Positions 6,458 to 11,570 of a stretch of DNA of 25,245 bases are shown in pieces (the stretch's first letter is position 1; each line of letters starts with the position of its first letter). The notes below the pieces were generated by a model. The model ran no database searches and had not been told where the DNA came from. It saw nothing but the letters and a program-made list of their open reading frames with translations. Position numbers and translations under genes: made by a program. Source of the stretch: a virus; IMG/VR virus record IMGVR_UViG_3300043409_000227, positions 1 to 25,245 of that record; one strand, written 5' to 3'.

Positions 6458-8073
6458 TCTTCTTCCTTTTCTTTGTTGTGTTCTTCTTTGACTTCTTCTT
6501 TGACTTCTTCTTCGTTGTCTTCTTCTTCATGCTCGGCACGGTACCCCGCGATGTCATCGTCCTTGTGGAACACGACATCCTCACCGTTGACCGTCTCGGT
6601 CACGGCATCGTCCTCATGGATCACGCGCCCGTCATGGGTTGTCGATATGTCGTCGTCATGGGCATGGGTGTTACCGTCCGAGTCCTCCTCATCCAGCGCG
6701 GTCACACTGTCGTTATGCACATACCCCCGTGACGTACTGCACAGGTCATCCACGTGGTAGTACTCCTCGCTGGCCTCACACATATAGATGTCGTTCTCGG
6801 ACAAGTAGTCCGGGTCGTAGTAGTTCCCGCCAACCTCCACCGCGTTGTCTGCCCTGATCATCACATCATTCCCACGCCGACCAAGGGCAGACACGAAGTT
6901 GTTGTTGTAGCAGTGCTCACACACGGTGATCTCTTCACTGTCGATGTAGTACCCCTCGTCCTCGCTTATCCTGTCCGAGCACTCATCGCACTGCGCCTGA
7001 TTGTCGAAGTCCACGTACCCACTCTGCTGCTGGGCCTCGACCCCCTCTGACCCGACCACCAGCGTATCCCCCGCATCGTCCACGTAGGTGTCGCACCTGC
7101 GCCCTGACCCATTGTCGAGGTAGGGCATCACCCACTTGTTCTCATAGCGAGAAGCCCCGTCATAGCGCACCTTGTCCAAGTGAACCCCGTGGAAGTTGCC
7201 ATGCGTATACCCCGCATCCTCCACTGCTTCCTGCATCGCGGTCTGCCAGCGGGTGTTCTCGGTGCTGGTGCCGTTGGGGTAGCACCGGATGTACTCCTTC
7301 TTGTCCTCCCGCACGATGCACCGTGCGTGTATCTCCTCGCCTTGGGTCAGGTAGGCCAGCCGAAGCACCGACTTCTTGTGGGCATAGACCTGCACACAAT
7401 CCTCGCCTTGCATACAGGACTGCGGCCCGTCCTTGTACACCCTGACCCACCCATCCTTGTCAGTCCCCTCAATGAACCGCAACTCCGCAGGGCAAGCCCG
7501 AGCCGCCTGACGTTCTGCCCAGTACTTGATCTGGGGTTCTGTCAGTACCCCATCGGCCCCGCCGAAAAACTTGGTCAGGTACCGCCCCGCCTTGGTGCTG
7601 GTGTATCGACCCAGCTTCATCTTGTCGAACGACTCGGCATAGGCCACGTTCGCGGGGTTATCCACCGCCTGATGCAGGGCATGGACGTAGGCATACGGGC
7701 TATTGGTGAACCAGTCCTCATCTGCCCACACTACATGACTCCAACGCTCCCTAGAAGTGTAGCCACTACTGAAGTTCTCGTTGGTAGTGTGAAACATATC
7801 ATGAAGGTCAGGACTCCCCATCAACACAACCAACATATTTCTGGCGCTATACCCCCACGCATCCCCAAACTTGGAGGACACGGTCTGGATCTGGATGCAG
7901 AACTTGGTAATCTTTACTGGGTCGAGGGGTTTTGTCATCACCCCGCTGTTGGCAATCATCTTGCCGAGGTGCTTCAGGTCATGCCGTCTGCTCTTGAAAT
8001 CCCACGAATACCCATGCTTCCATGCACCCGCTATTGAGCGGGACGGTTCTGTGTATCTCAGATGCTTTCTCAT
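6454..8073 (-). CDS. Large acidic protein with a CxxC pair, unknown function
   Basis: A 539-residue protein that I cannot assign. Residues 1-170 are basic and aromatic. Residues 190-345 alternate charged strands and loops. A zinc-ribbon-like CDEC (362-365) and CEHC (385-388) pair follows, then tyrosine/aspartate-rich repeats such as DDLC (442-445). The tail 465-539 is extremely acidic (DEEDSDGNTHAHDDD) and ends in a run of Glu/Lys. Zinc binding is an inference from the CxxC spacing. The acidic tail could mimic nucleic acid or bind basic partners. ATG 8073 has AAGGAA upstream, and a 16-bp palindrome lies about 22 bases before the start. The stop overlaps the peptidase ATG. Confidence 0.75.
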   Translation of the reverse strand: MRKHLRYTEPSRSIAGAWKHGYSWDFKSRRHDLKHLGKMIANSGVMTKPLDPVKITKFCIQIQTVSSKFGDAWGYSARNMLVVLMGSPDLHDMFHTTNENFSSGYTSRERWSHVVWADEDWFTNSPYAYVHALHQAVDNPANVAYAESFDKMKLGRYTSTKAGRYLTKFFGGADGVLTEPQIKYWAERQAARACPAELRFIEGTDKDGWVRVYKDGPQSCMQGEDCVQVYAHKKSVLRLAYLTQGEEIHARCIVREDKKEYIRCYPNGTSTENTRWQTAMQEAVEDAGYTHGNFHGVHLDKVRYDGASRYENKWVMPYLDNGSGRRCDTYVDDAGDTLVVGSEGVEAQQQSGYVDFDNQAQCDECSDRISEDEGYYIDSEEITVCEHCYNNNFVSALGRRGNDVMIRADNAVEVGGNYYDPDYLSENDIYMCEASEEYYHVDDLCSTSRGYVHNDSVTALDEEDSDGNTHAHDDDISTTHDGRVIHEDDAVTETVNGEDVVFHKDDDIAGYRAEHEEEDNEEEVKEEVKEEHNKEKEEE

Positions 8074-8094
8074 GTTGATTCCTTTGGTTAGTTG

Positions 8095-8110
8095 GTGTGA
8101 GTTCTCACAC
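8095..8110 (-). promoter_or_regulatory. 16-bp palindrome before the 539-aa gene
   Basis: A perfect copy of GTGTGAGTTCTCACAC in the short gap between the DUF1874 gene (stop 8119) and the 539-residue gene (ATG 8073). It ends about 22 bases before the start codon, just before the ribosome binding site AAGGAA. It could therefore act at the RNA level on translation as well as on DNA. Confidence 0.65.
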
Positions 8111-8118
8111 CCGTTGGA

Positions 8119-8421
8119 CTACTCAGACACCTCAACACACACCCACTCCAGCCGAAACCCATCCGGCAGGGTTGTGGTTCCCTCGGGCAACCTGCCCCCA
8201 ACCAACTGCGCCACGTACACGCAGTCCCCCCGCTCCAGCGTCACGCTGGCACGGTTCATCTCAACACCCAATACCTTTGCGATGTCGGCATGACCGACAA
8301 TGCTGATCATGTTCTTGGTATCGGGAGTCCCCCCGATGGGGTGCAGCGTGACTCGGCTCATATTCTCCCGCGCCACCATCTGCAACGAGAATGCGTTGCC
8401 CACATAAACCTTGTTCGTCAT
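8119..8421 (-). CDS. DUF1874 protein, probable anti-CRISPR ring nuclease AcrIII-1
   Basis: A 100-residue protein matching the DUF1874 (STIV B116-like) family over its whole length. It opens with NKVYVGNAFSLQM, has IVGHADIAKVLG with H44 in the middle, then RASVTLERGDCVYVAQLVGG, and ends with RLPEG holding R77 and E80. In AcrIII-1 (for example SIRV1 gp29), enzymes of this family cleave cyclic tetra-adenylate and switch off type III CRISPR signalling. From memory the active site uses a histidine in the same 'GH' motif and an R-x-x-E pair, all preserved here. The gene is the first one in the leftward operon, behind the strong promoter and boxA leader, as expected for an early counter-defence gene. 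The site before ATG 8421 is GAGGA. Family assignment is strong; activity is inferred. Confidence 0.85.
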   Translation of the reverse strand: MTNKVYVGNAFSLQMVARENMSRVTLHPIGGTPDTKNMISIVGHADIAKVLGVEMNRASVTLERGDCVYVAQLVGGRLPEGTTTLPDGFRLEWVCVEVSE

Positions 8422-8452
8422 GATAGTTTTCCTCAGAAGTTAAACAACGGAA

Positions 8453-8499
8453 CACCCTCAAGGGCACACGTGTCACCAGTTTTTATGTCCTTGAGGGTG
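8453..8499 (-). promoter_or_regulatory. Stem-loop in the 5' leader of the DUF1874 gene
   Basis: CACCCTCAAGG (8453-8463) and CCTTGAGGGTG (8489-8499) are perfect 11-bp inverted arms with a 25-base loop that itself contains ACACGTGT. In the leftward transcript the hairpin ends about 30 bases before ATG 8421. No U-run follows directly, so it looks like a leader structure rather than an intrinsic terminator. Confidence 0.5.
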
Positions 8500-8505
8500 C
8501 GCCCT

Positions 8506-8521
8506 GTGTGAGTTCTCACAC
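8506..8521 (-). promoter_or_regulatory. 16-bp palindrome in the DUF1874 leader
   Basis: A perfect GTGTGAGTTCTCACAC copy, flanked by T and A so that the symmetry extends to 18 bp. It lies 85 bases before the DUF1874 start codon, next to the 8453-8499 stem-loop. Confidence 0.65.
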
Positions 8522-8927
8522 AAGACGCGGTTGTTTGTTCTGTTCTGTTACGCCCTAGACATCTAGGCTAGGGAGGTAGTCGTTTTCGTTTGGGTGTCGC
8601 ACACCCGAGCAGGGGTTGTGTAGGACGAGAGGGCTGTCACCCCCAGCACATACACTATGTATGCACCTTCCCGCCCAGCACCATGACCATAGGTGCTGCA
8701 TTAGCTACACAACCTACTACTCGCATGACCTGCCTGAACCAGCAATCTGTCTTCGCTCGTCTCTTGTTCCCGCTTTGTATCCGGTATCGCTCACAGGTCA
8801 TGTCTCATCGGGATGTTGCCGTTAACCCGACTACCTTTGACCAGCTTGCCTTGAGCACCTTTTGAACCACGGGTGGACTTTGCTGAACCCCTCGCTTTCG
8901 GAGGCCGTCATGGTGTTGCGCTGAATT

Positions 8928-8938
8928 GTTAAAGAGCC
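8928..8938 (-). promoter_or_regulatory. boxA-type antitermination element
   Basis: Read leftward the sequence is GCTCTTTAACA, followed by ATT. It matches the rrn boxA consensus (TGCTCTTTAACA) at every position except the first base, which is G here. It sits directly after a 16-bp palindrome and about 70 bases downstream of the predicted start of the strong leftward promoter. That is where a NusB/NusE (S10)-dependent antitermination site would be expected. No classical boxB is seen, unless the preceding palindrome folds as one. Confidence 0.6.
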
Positions 8939-8954
8939 GTGTGAGTTCTCACAC
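8939..8954 (-). promoter_or_regulatory. 16-bp palindrome next to boxA
   Basis: A perfect copy immediately upstream (in transcript sense) of the boxA element, with no base between them. It is about 56-71 bases downstream of the predicted start from the 9017-9045 promoter, so a bound repressor would act as a roadblock and an RNA hairpin would sit in a nut-like arrangement. Confidence 0.65.
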
Positions 8955-9016
8955 AGGGGGCGACTCCCGCCGTGCCCCGACCTGCTTACTGCTACTTACT
9001 TCTTTCATCTACTAAC

Positions 9017-9045
9017 ATTATAGCACAAGACCATTTATAAGTCAA
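9017..9045 (-). promoter_or_regulatory. Strong sigma70-type leftward promoter
   Basis: Read leftward: TTGACT (-35, 9045-9040), a 17-base spacer and TATAAT (-10, 9022-9017) preceded by TGC, an extended -10. This is almost the consensus. It would drive the DUF1874 gene and the whole leftward operon, and is the best candidate for the early promoter of the window. Confidence 0.85.
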
Positions 9046-9069
9046 GTTTTATACATACTGTGGGTAGGG

Positions 9070-9321
9070 TTATTCCGGCGGGTTTTGCACCTCTTTCTGT
9101 CGCTTCCTGACCTCCCGCATATGGTCAGCCGCTTTCTTCAGGCGCAACTTGGCACGAACACTGGCAGCAATAGCGTTCCTCTCCAGCGATGGTTTCTGAC
9201 GGTCTTCGTCAGCTTCGGTCTGTCCGGCCTGTGCGTAGATTTTCCTGCGCCTGATCTCACTGTTCAATTCCCACATGGCATCGACCTTCTTGGCCTTACG
9301 AATTTCTCGGAGTAGGTTCAT
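9070..9321 (-). CDS. Small basic hypothetical protein, 83 aa
   Basis: An 83-residue, strongly basic and helical protein (REIRKAKKVDAMWELNSEIRRRKI, then RAKLRLKKAADHMREVRKRQKE). No family is recognised; nucleic-acid binding is plausible from charge alone. ATG 9321 follows AGGA by six bases. It has its own good promoter (9401-9429). Two AATGTTCC repeats lie between that promoter and the gene and a third abuts the -35, so this protein may be controlled by, or may bind, those repeats. Confidence 0.65.
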   Translation of the reverse strand: MNLLREIRKAKKVDAMWELNSEIRRRKIYAQAGQTEADEDRQKPSLERNAIAASVRAKLRLKKAADHMREVRKRQKEVQNPPE

Positions 9322-9400
9322 GTGTAGTCCTTTGGCAATGTTCCTGAATGTTAGCAGTTGTGGAGCAATGTTCCTGAGATTGGAACGCGCAAGTTCTGAT

Positions 9401-9429
9401 TATATAAGGGAAGTTCGCAAGAAGGTCAA
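9401..9429 (-). promoter_or_regulatory. Leftward promoter of the 83-aa gene
   Basis: Read leftward: TTGACC (-35, 9429-9424), 17 bases, TATATA (-10, 9406-9401). The iteron at 9429-9436 touches the -35 and two more lie downstream at 9367 and 9337, so binding there would be expected to repress this promoter. Confidence 0.65.
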
Positions 9430-9486
9430 ATGTTCCTGTTTTGGGAGGTGTAACTTCGCCAAACGCAAGGCAAGGCCTCCCCGATC

Positions 9487-9516
9487 CAATCATAGAAATC
9501 GACGCTCCACAGGTGA
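9487..9516 (-). repeat. Left copy of a 30-bp repeat, inverted
   Basis: The complement reads TCACCTGTGGAGCGTCGATT, then TCTATGATTG. It matches the copy at 9911-9940 at 29 of 30 positions but lies in opposite orientation about 400 bp away. Together the copies bracket the AT-rich part of the hub. Confidence 0.75.
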
Positions 9517-9518
9517 TT

Positions 9519-9538
9519 AGTGTATAAATTTATACACT
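9519..9538. repeat. 20-bp perfect palindrome
   Basis: AGTGTATAAATTTATACACT is perfectly self-complementary. It adjoins the left 30-bp repeat. A half copy, TTTATACACTAA, adjoins the right-hand repeat at about 9867-9879, so the palindrome half and the 30-bp unit form one composite inverted repeat. It may be a dimeric protein site. Confidence 0.7.
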
Positions 9539-9784
9539 CATATTTTTTGGCGGGAGGTAATAGTGAAATCACTGGAACATTGGAACATTGCTCTATATAT
9601 ATTTATTTAACATATTTATTATTATAAGAAACAATGAGTTGCAACACTTCGTACCATATTTCAATGTTGCTGACAACAGGAACATTCAGGAACATTTGTA
9701 ACTATTGCTAACTACCTATGCAAAACAACCACTTATGATTTTTTACAGATGAGAATCGTTTTCATTTAAAGTGTGATTGTCAGG

Positions 9785-9843
9785 AAAGTCCCCTATTTGC
9801 GTTACTGTTGCCTGTAGGGTCTTAAACTATGGCGGGACTTTTC
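9785..9843. other. Alternative hairpins in the hub
   Basis: AAAGTCCC (9785-9792) pairs with GGGACTTT (9834-9841), while CCCTA (9791-9795) can pair with TAGGG (9815-9819). The two pairings share bases and exclude each other in part. No U-run follows, so this is not a simple terminator. Confidence 0.35.
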
Positions 9844-9879
9844 TATGATTGGCTATTTCGTATAACTTTATACACTAAA

Positions 9880-9908
9880 TCACCTGTGGAGCGTCAATTC
9901 CTATGTTC
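9880..9908 (+). repeat. Middle copy of the 30-bp repeat, diverged end
   Basis: TCACCTGTGGAGCGTCAATT, then CCTATGTTC. It is in direct orientation and exactly 31 bp upstream of the copy at 9911, with changes in its last third. Confidence 0.7.
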
Positions 9909-9910
9909 AA

Positions 9911-9940
9911 TCACCTGTGGAGCGTCGATTCCTATGATTG
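9911..9940 (+). repeat. Right copy of the 30-bp repeat
   Basis: TCACCTGTGGAGCGTCGATT, then CCTATGATTG. It forms an inverted pair with 9487-9516 and a direct tandem with 9880-9908. A 16-bp palindrome begins two bases further on. Confidence 0.75.
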
Positions 9941-9942
9941 CC

Positions 9943-9958
9943 GTGTGAGTTCTCACAC
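9943..9958 (-). promoter_or_regulatory. 16-bp palindrome in the hub
   Basis: A perfect GTGTGAGTTCTCACAC copy, two bases after the right 30-bp repeat. It is in the leftward orientation like the copies at 6284-8954. Confidence 0.65.
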
Positions 9959-10023
9959 CGATGCCCACCTGCCCCCGATGATAGTTTTTACGTGGCGCAG
10001 CCGCGCACACTAGGTTTCCCCCC

Positions 10024-10039
10024 GTGTGAGTTCTCACAC
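10024..10039 (-). promoter_or_regulatory. 16-bp palindrome in the hub
   Basis: A perfect copy with outer T/A-type flanks, 65 bases to the right of the 9943 copy. It lies between the inverted-repeat region and the G-rich repeat. Confidence 0.65.
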
Positions 10040-10059
10040 AGCCTGACATTTATCTCCCC

Positions 10060-10094
10060 CACCCGCTCACCCACCCACCCGCTCACCCACCCAC
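10060..10094 (-). repeat. Tandem 16-bp repeat, G-rich on the minus strand
   Basis: CACCCGCTCACCCACC occurs twice with a 16-base period (10060 and 10076), followed by CACC. On the minus strand this gives GGGTGGGTGAGCGGGTGGG, which satisfies the simple G3N1-7 quadruplex pattern. It lies downstream of the terminator of the 155-residue gene. Confidence 0.6.
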
Positions 10095-10150
10095 CGACCC
10101 CTTAAGAACTATCACAAAACCGCGCCGGAGCGCAGCCCAAATTGAGGACG

Positions 10151-10181
10151 AAAAAAAGCCCCACACCTTTCGGTGTGGGGC
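10151..10181 (-). terminator. Intrinsic terminator of the 155-aa gene
   Basis: Read leftward: a perfect 10-bp stem GCCCCACACC/GGTGTGGGGC with a GAAA loop, followed by seven T. It lies 17 bases after the TAG/TAA end of the gene at 10198 and works only in the leftward direction. Confidence 0.92.
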
Positions 10182-10197
10182 GAGGACTGCGGTGCAT

Positions 10198-10665
10198 CTA
10201 AACTGCGAGGTCGATGCAGACCTGAAGCGCGGCGGTTAGTGCCGGAACATTCTTGTACTGTGGCGTTTCGGTCGCCTGTATCGTGGCGAGGATAACCCGC
10301 AGGGTATCGCTCAACCTCTTAGGCTTCGAAGCAATCACCTTCACTTGGGCTTTTGCCACACCTGTGACCTTGGTCACAGTAGCTTTCCCTGCCTTGCGCT
10401 TGGATGCGCCTTTCTTCGTATTCGTGAAAAGGTCGCTGTACGCCTTGCGAACCTTGGCATACACCGCCGCTTCTGCTTTGGACAGCTCACGGGAGGCGAT
10501 AACATTCCCCCCAATGGTGCGGCACTCTTTGTAGACCTGTTTAATCTTCTCCTCCCGCTTGGCGGGGGGAAGCCCCGCCAGCAAACCCCGCAAGATATCG
10601 GTGGCCTTTGCGTCACCATCAACTGCGGTACGAAACGCCTGTACTACCTCTTTGATTGTTGCCAT
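10198..10665 (-). CDS. Basic two-part hypothetical protein, 155 aa
   Basis: A 155-residue protein with a helical N-terminal part (residues 1-80, with REEKIKQVYKECRTIGG), a very basic linker (about 83-117, KKGASKRKAGKATVTKVTG) and a helical C-terminal part. No family is recognised. The charge pattern suggests DNA or RNA binding. ATG 10665 follows AAGGA. The gene has its own consensus-like promoter and a perfect terminator, so it is expressed as a single-gene unit, apart from both long operons. That is typical of an abundant or regulatory product; what it does is unknown. Confidence 0.75.
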   Translation of the reverse strand: MATIKEVVQAFRTAVDGDAKATDILRGLLAGLPPAKREEKIKQVYKECRTIGGNVIASRELSKAEAAVYAKVRKAYSDLFTNTKKGASKRKAGKATVTKVTGVAKAQVKVIASKPKRLSDTLRVILATIQATETPQYKNVPALTAALQVCIDLAV

Positions 10666-10719
10666 GATCTTTGAATCCTTTCGTTGTAGCCTTTGGCATG
10701 ATTGCCTCGACTGGTTCCC

Positions 10720-10747
10720 ATTCTACACTTACGCCCTAGAATGTCAA
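10720..10747 (-). promoter_or_regulatory. Leftward promoter of the 155-aa gene
   Basis: Read leftward: TTGACA (-35, 10747-10742), a 16-base spacer and TAGAAT (-10, 10725-10720). The -35 is perfect and the -10 has one mismatch. ATG 10665 is about 50 bases downstream. Confidence 0.75.
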
Positions 10748-10763
10748 TGGATGATGAGCGATA

Positions 10764-10779
10764 GTGTGAGAACTCACAC
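10764..10779 (+). promoter_or_regulatory. 16-bp palindrome in the divergent promoter region
   Basis: GTGTGAGAACTCACAC on the plus strand, so it is the only copy facing right. It sits between the leftward 155-residue gene and the rightward HNH/packaging genes, 17 bases upstream of the leftward -35. Orientation follows the rightward transcript. Confidence 0.65.
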
Positions 10780-10872
10780 ACCAATCCCGCCCAGCCCGAC
10801 CCCACCGTACCCCATCCCCCCGATCCTATTGGTAACATCCACACCTCCTCCCTATGCTGTGTTCCGCACGAA

Positions 10873-10903
10873 TGAAACAGTATTTTTTGCAGTAGGTTAT
10901 AAT
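10873..10903 (+). promoter_or_regulatory. Possible rightward promoter before the HNH gene
   Basis: A perfect TATAAT (-10) lies at 10898-10903, about 30 bases before the HNH start codon. The -35 is poor: only GAAACA at 10874-10879 with an 18-base spacer. It may need an activator or be recognised by a changed RNA polymerase. Confidence 0.4.
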
Positions 10904-10933
10904 CCACACTACTACCTAACTACTGGAGTGGAT

Positions 10934-11560
10934 ATGGAAAACAAACGGTTTGGGCGGCTAGTTGTTACAGGGTTAAACAGTAAAGATGCCCACTACAATA
11001 AACGCTGGGACTGCCTTTGTGACTGTGGGAATACCCATATTGTTCTCGCCCACCAACTAAAAGCGGGGCGCGTAAAATCCTGTGGGTGCCTTGGAAAAGA
11101 ACTGCGGGAAGCTAGTGAGGAACAAGCTGCTATAGATAGGCGAAAAGCAGCAAAGGGGAGTTATCTGGCTATGGTCAAGAGATGCCATCTACCCACCTGT
11201 AACAAATACTATTCTTATGGGGCGCGGGGGATCACCGTTTGTGACCGTTGGCGGTTTGGGGAAGAAGGAAGATCAGGGTTTGAATGTTTCTTTATAGACA
11301 TGGGGCCAAAACCGGTTGGGTATTCTATTGATAGGGTGGATAACGCTAAAGGGTACACCCCAGACAATTGCCGATGGGCTACTGCGCTTACGCAGTCTCG
11401 CAATAGGGATATTGTCCCTAAGATATATTGTGATGGGGAGTTTTTACCTTGGATGGATGTAGTGGAGAGACTGGGGCTAGACAACTTATTAGCTAGGGTA
11501 AACACCAACACCCCCAATAGACTTGCCAAGATAAAGACTTTTTTAGTCTCCCTTGGGTAA
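10934..11560 (+). CDS. HNH-type (AP2/NUMOD-like) endonuclease
   Basis: A 208-residue protein of the free-standing phage HNH type. It opens with NKRFGRLVVTG, has a cysteine cluster (C27, C29, C31, C50, C52), then YGARGITVCDRW (about 95-106), the SIDRVDNAKGYTPDNCRWAT block (131-150) and a C-terminal helix-turn-helix-like part. Such proteins are homing-type or packaging-associated nucleases. The place next to the terminase genes allows a role in cleaving packaging ends, but the sequence is closer to the homing type. ATG 10934 has GGAG seven bases upstream; the frame is open much further upstream, but nothing supports that. Confidence 0.85.
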   Translation: MENKRFGRLVVTGLNSKDAHYNKRWDCLCDCGNTHIVLAHQLKAGRVKSCGCLGKELREASEEQAAIDRRKAAKGSYLAMVKRCHLPTCNKYYSYGARGITVCDRWRFGEEGRSGFECFFIDMGPKPVGYSIDRVDNAKGYTPDNCRWATALTQSRNRDIVPKIYCDGEFLPWMDVVERLGLDNLLARVNTNTPNRLAKIKTFLVSLG

Positions 11561-11570
11561 GTTTCTACCA

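Larger units (their letters stand above)
8422..9010 (-). other. Gene-free structured leader of the leftward operon
   Basis: About 590 bases lie between the predicted transcription start (near 9010) and ATG 8421 without a convincing gene. The stretch contains two 16-bp palindromes and a boxA, plus several perfect hairpins: CCCTAG/CTAGGG (8553-8573), GGGTGT-CGC-ACACCC (8592-8606), a CATACA/TGTATG pair near 8650-8664, and CATGACCTG/CAGGTCATG (8724-8732 with 8794-8802). The ORFs in it lack ribosome binding sites or start in the wrong direction. It may be a regulatory leader used in antitermination, or a processed non-coding RNA. Confidence 0.5.
9337..9696. repeat. Seven GGAACATT iterons; candidate replication origin or operator array
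   Basis: AATGTTCC occurs at 9337, 9367 and 9429, and the reverse orientation GGAACATT at 9574, 9582, 9679 and 9689 (8 bp each). Five of the seven extend to AATGTTCCTG/CAGGAACATT. The two orientations are grouped on opposite sides of an inverted repeat, and an A+T-rich stretch (about 9591-9635) lies between the two right-hand pairs. Iterons plus an unwinding-type AT block in a gene-free region resemble a replication origin. The left group also overlaps a promoter, so a transcription operator is the alternative. Confidence 0.5.

Noticed and set aside
7180-8037. Long plus-strand open frame of 285 codons
   Set aside because: It is antisense to the 539-residue gene, has no ribosome binding site, and its translation looks like frame shadow without a recognisable domain.
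8590-8865. Plus-strand frame of 91 codons in the leader
   Set aside because: It runs against the promoter, has no ribosome binding site and is cut up by perfect hairpins.
8838-8912. Leftward 26-codon frame just after boxA
   Set aside because: The ATG at about 8912 lacks a ribosome binding site; a leader peptide cannot be excluded but is not supported.
9296-9493. Minus-strand frame of 65 codons upstream of the 83-residue gene
   Set aside because: It spans a clear promoter and three iterons and has no ribosome binding site.
9563-9610. 15-codon frame with GTG start after GGGAGG
   Set aside because: The ribosome binding site is good, but the frame is made largely of two iterons and AT-rich DNA; too short to call a gene.
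9487-9940. Insertion sequence
   Set aside because: Inverted repeats exist, but there is no transposase inside and no target duplication is seen; a non-autonomous element remains only a possibility.
6284-10779. CRISPR array
   Set aside because: The seven 16-bp palindromes have irregular spacing, from tens to thousands of bases, and include a coding copy; they are not repeat-spacer units.
10559-10933. Upstream extension of the HNH reading frame
   Set aside because: It would cover the divergent promoter region and the palindrome; ATG 10934 has a proper site and the family N-terminus (GRLVVTG) starts there.
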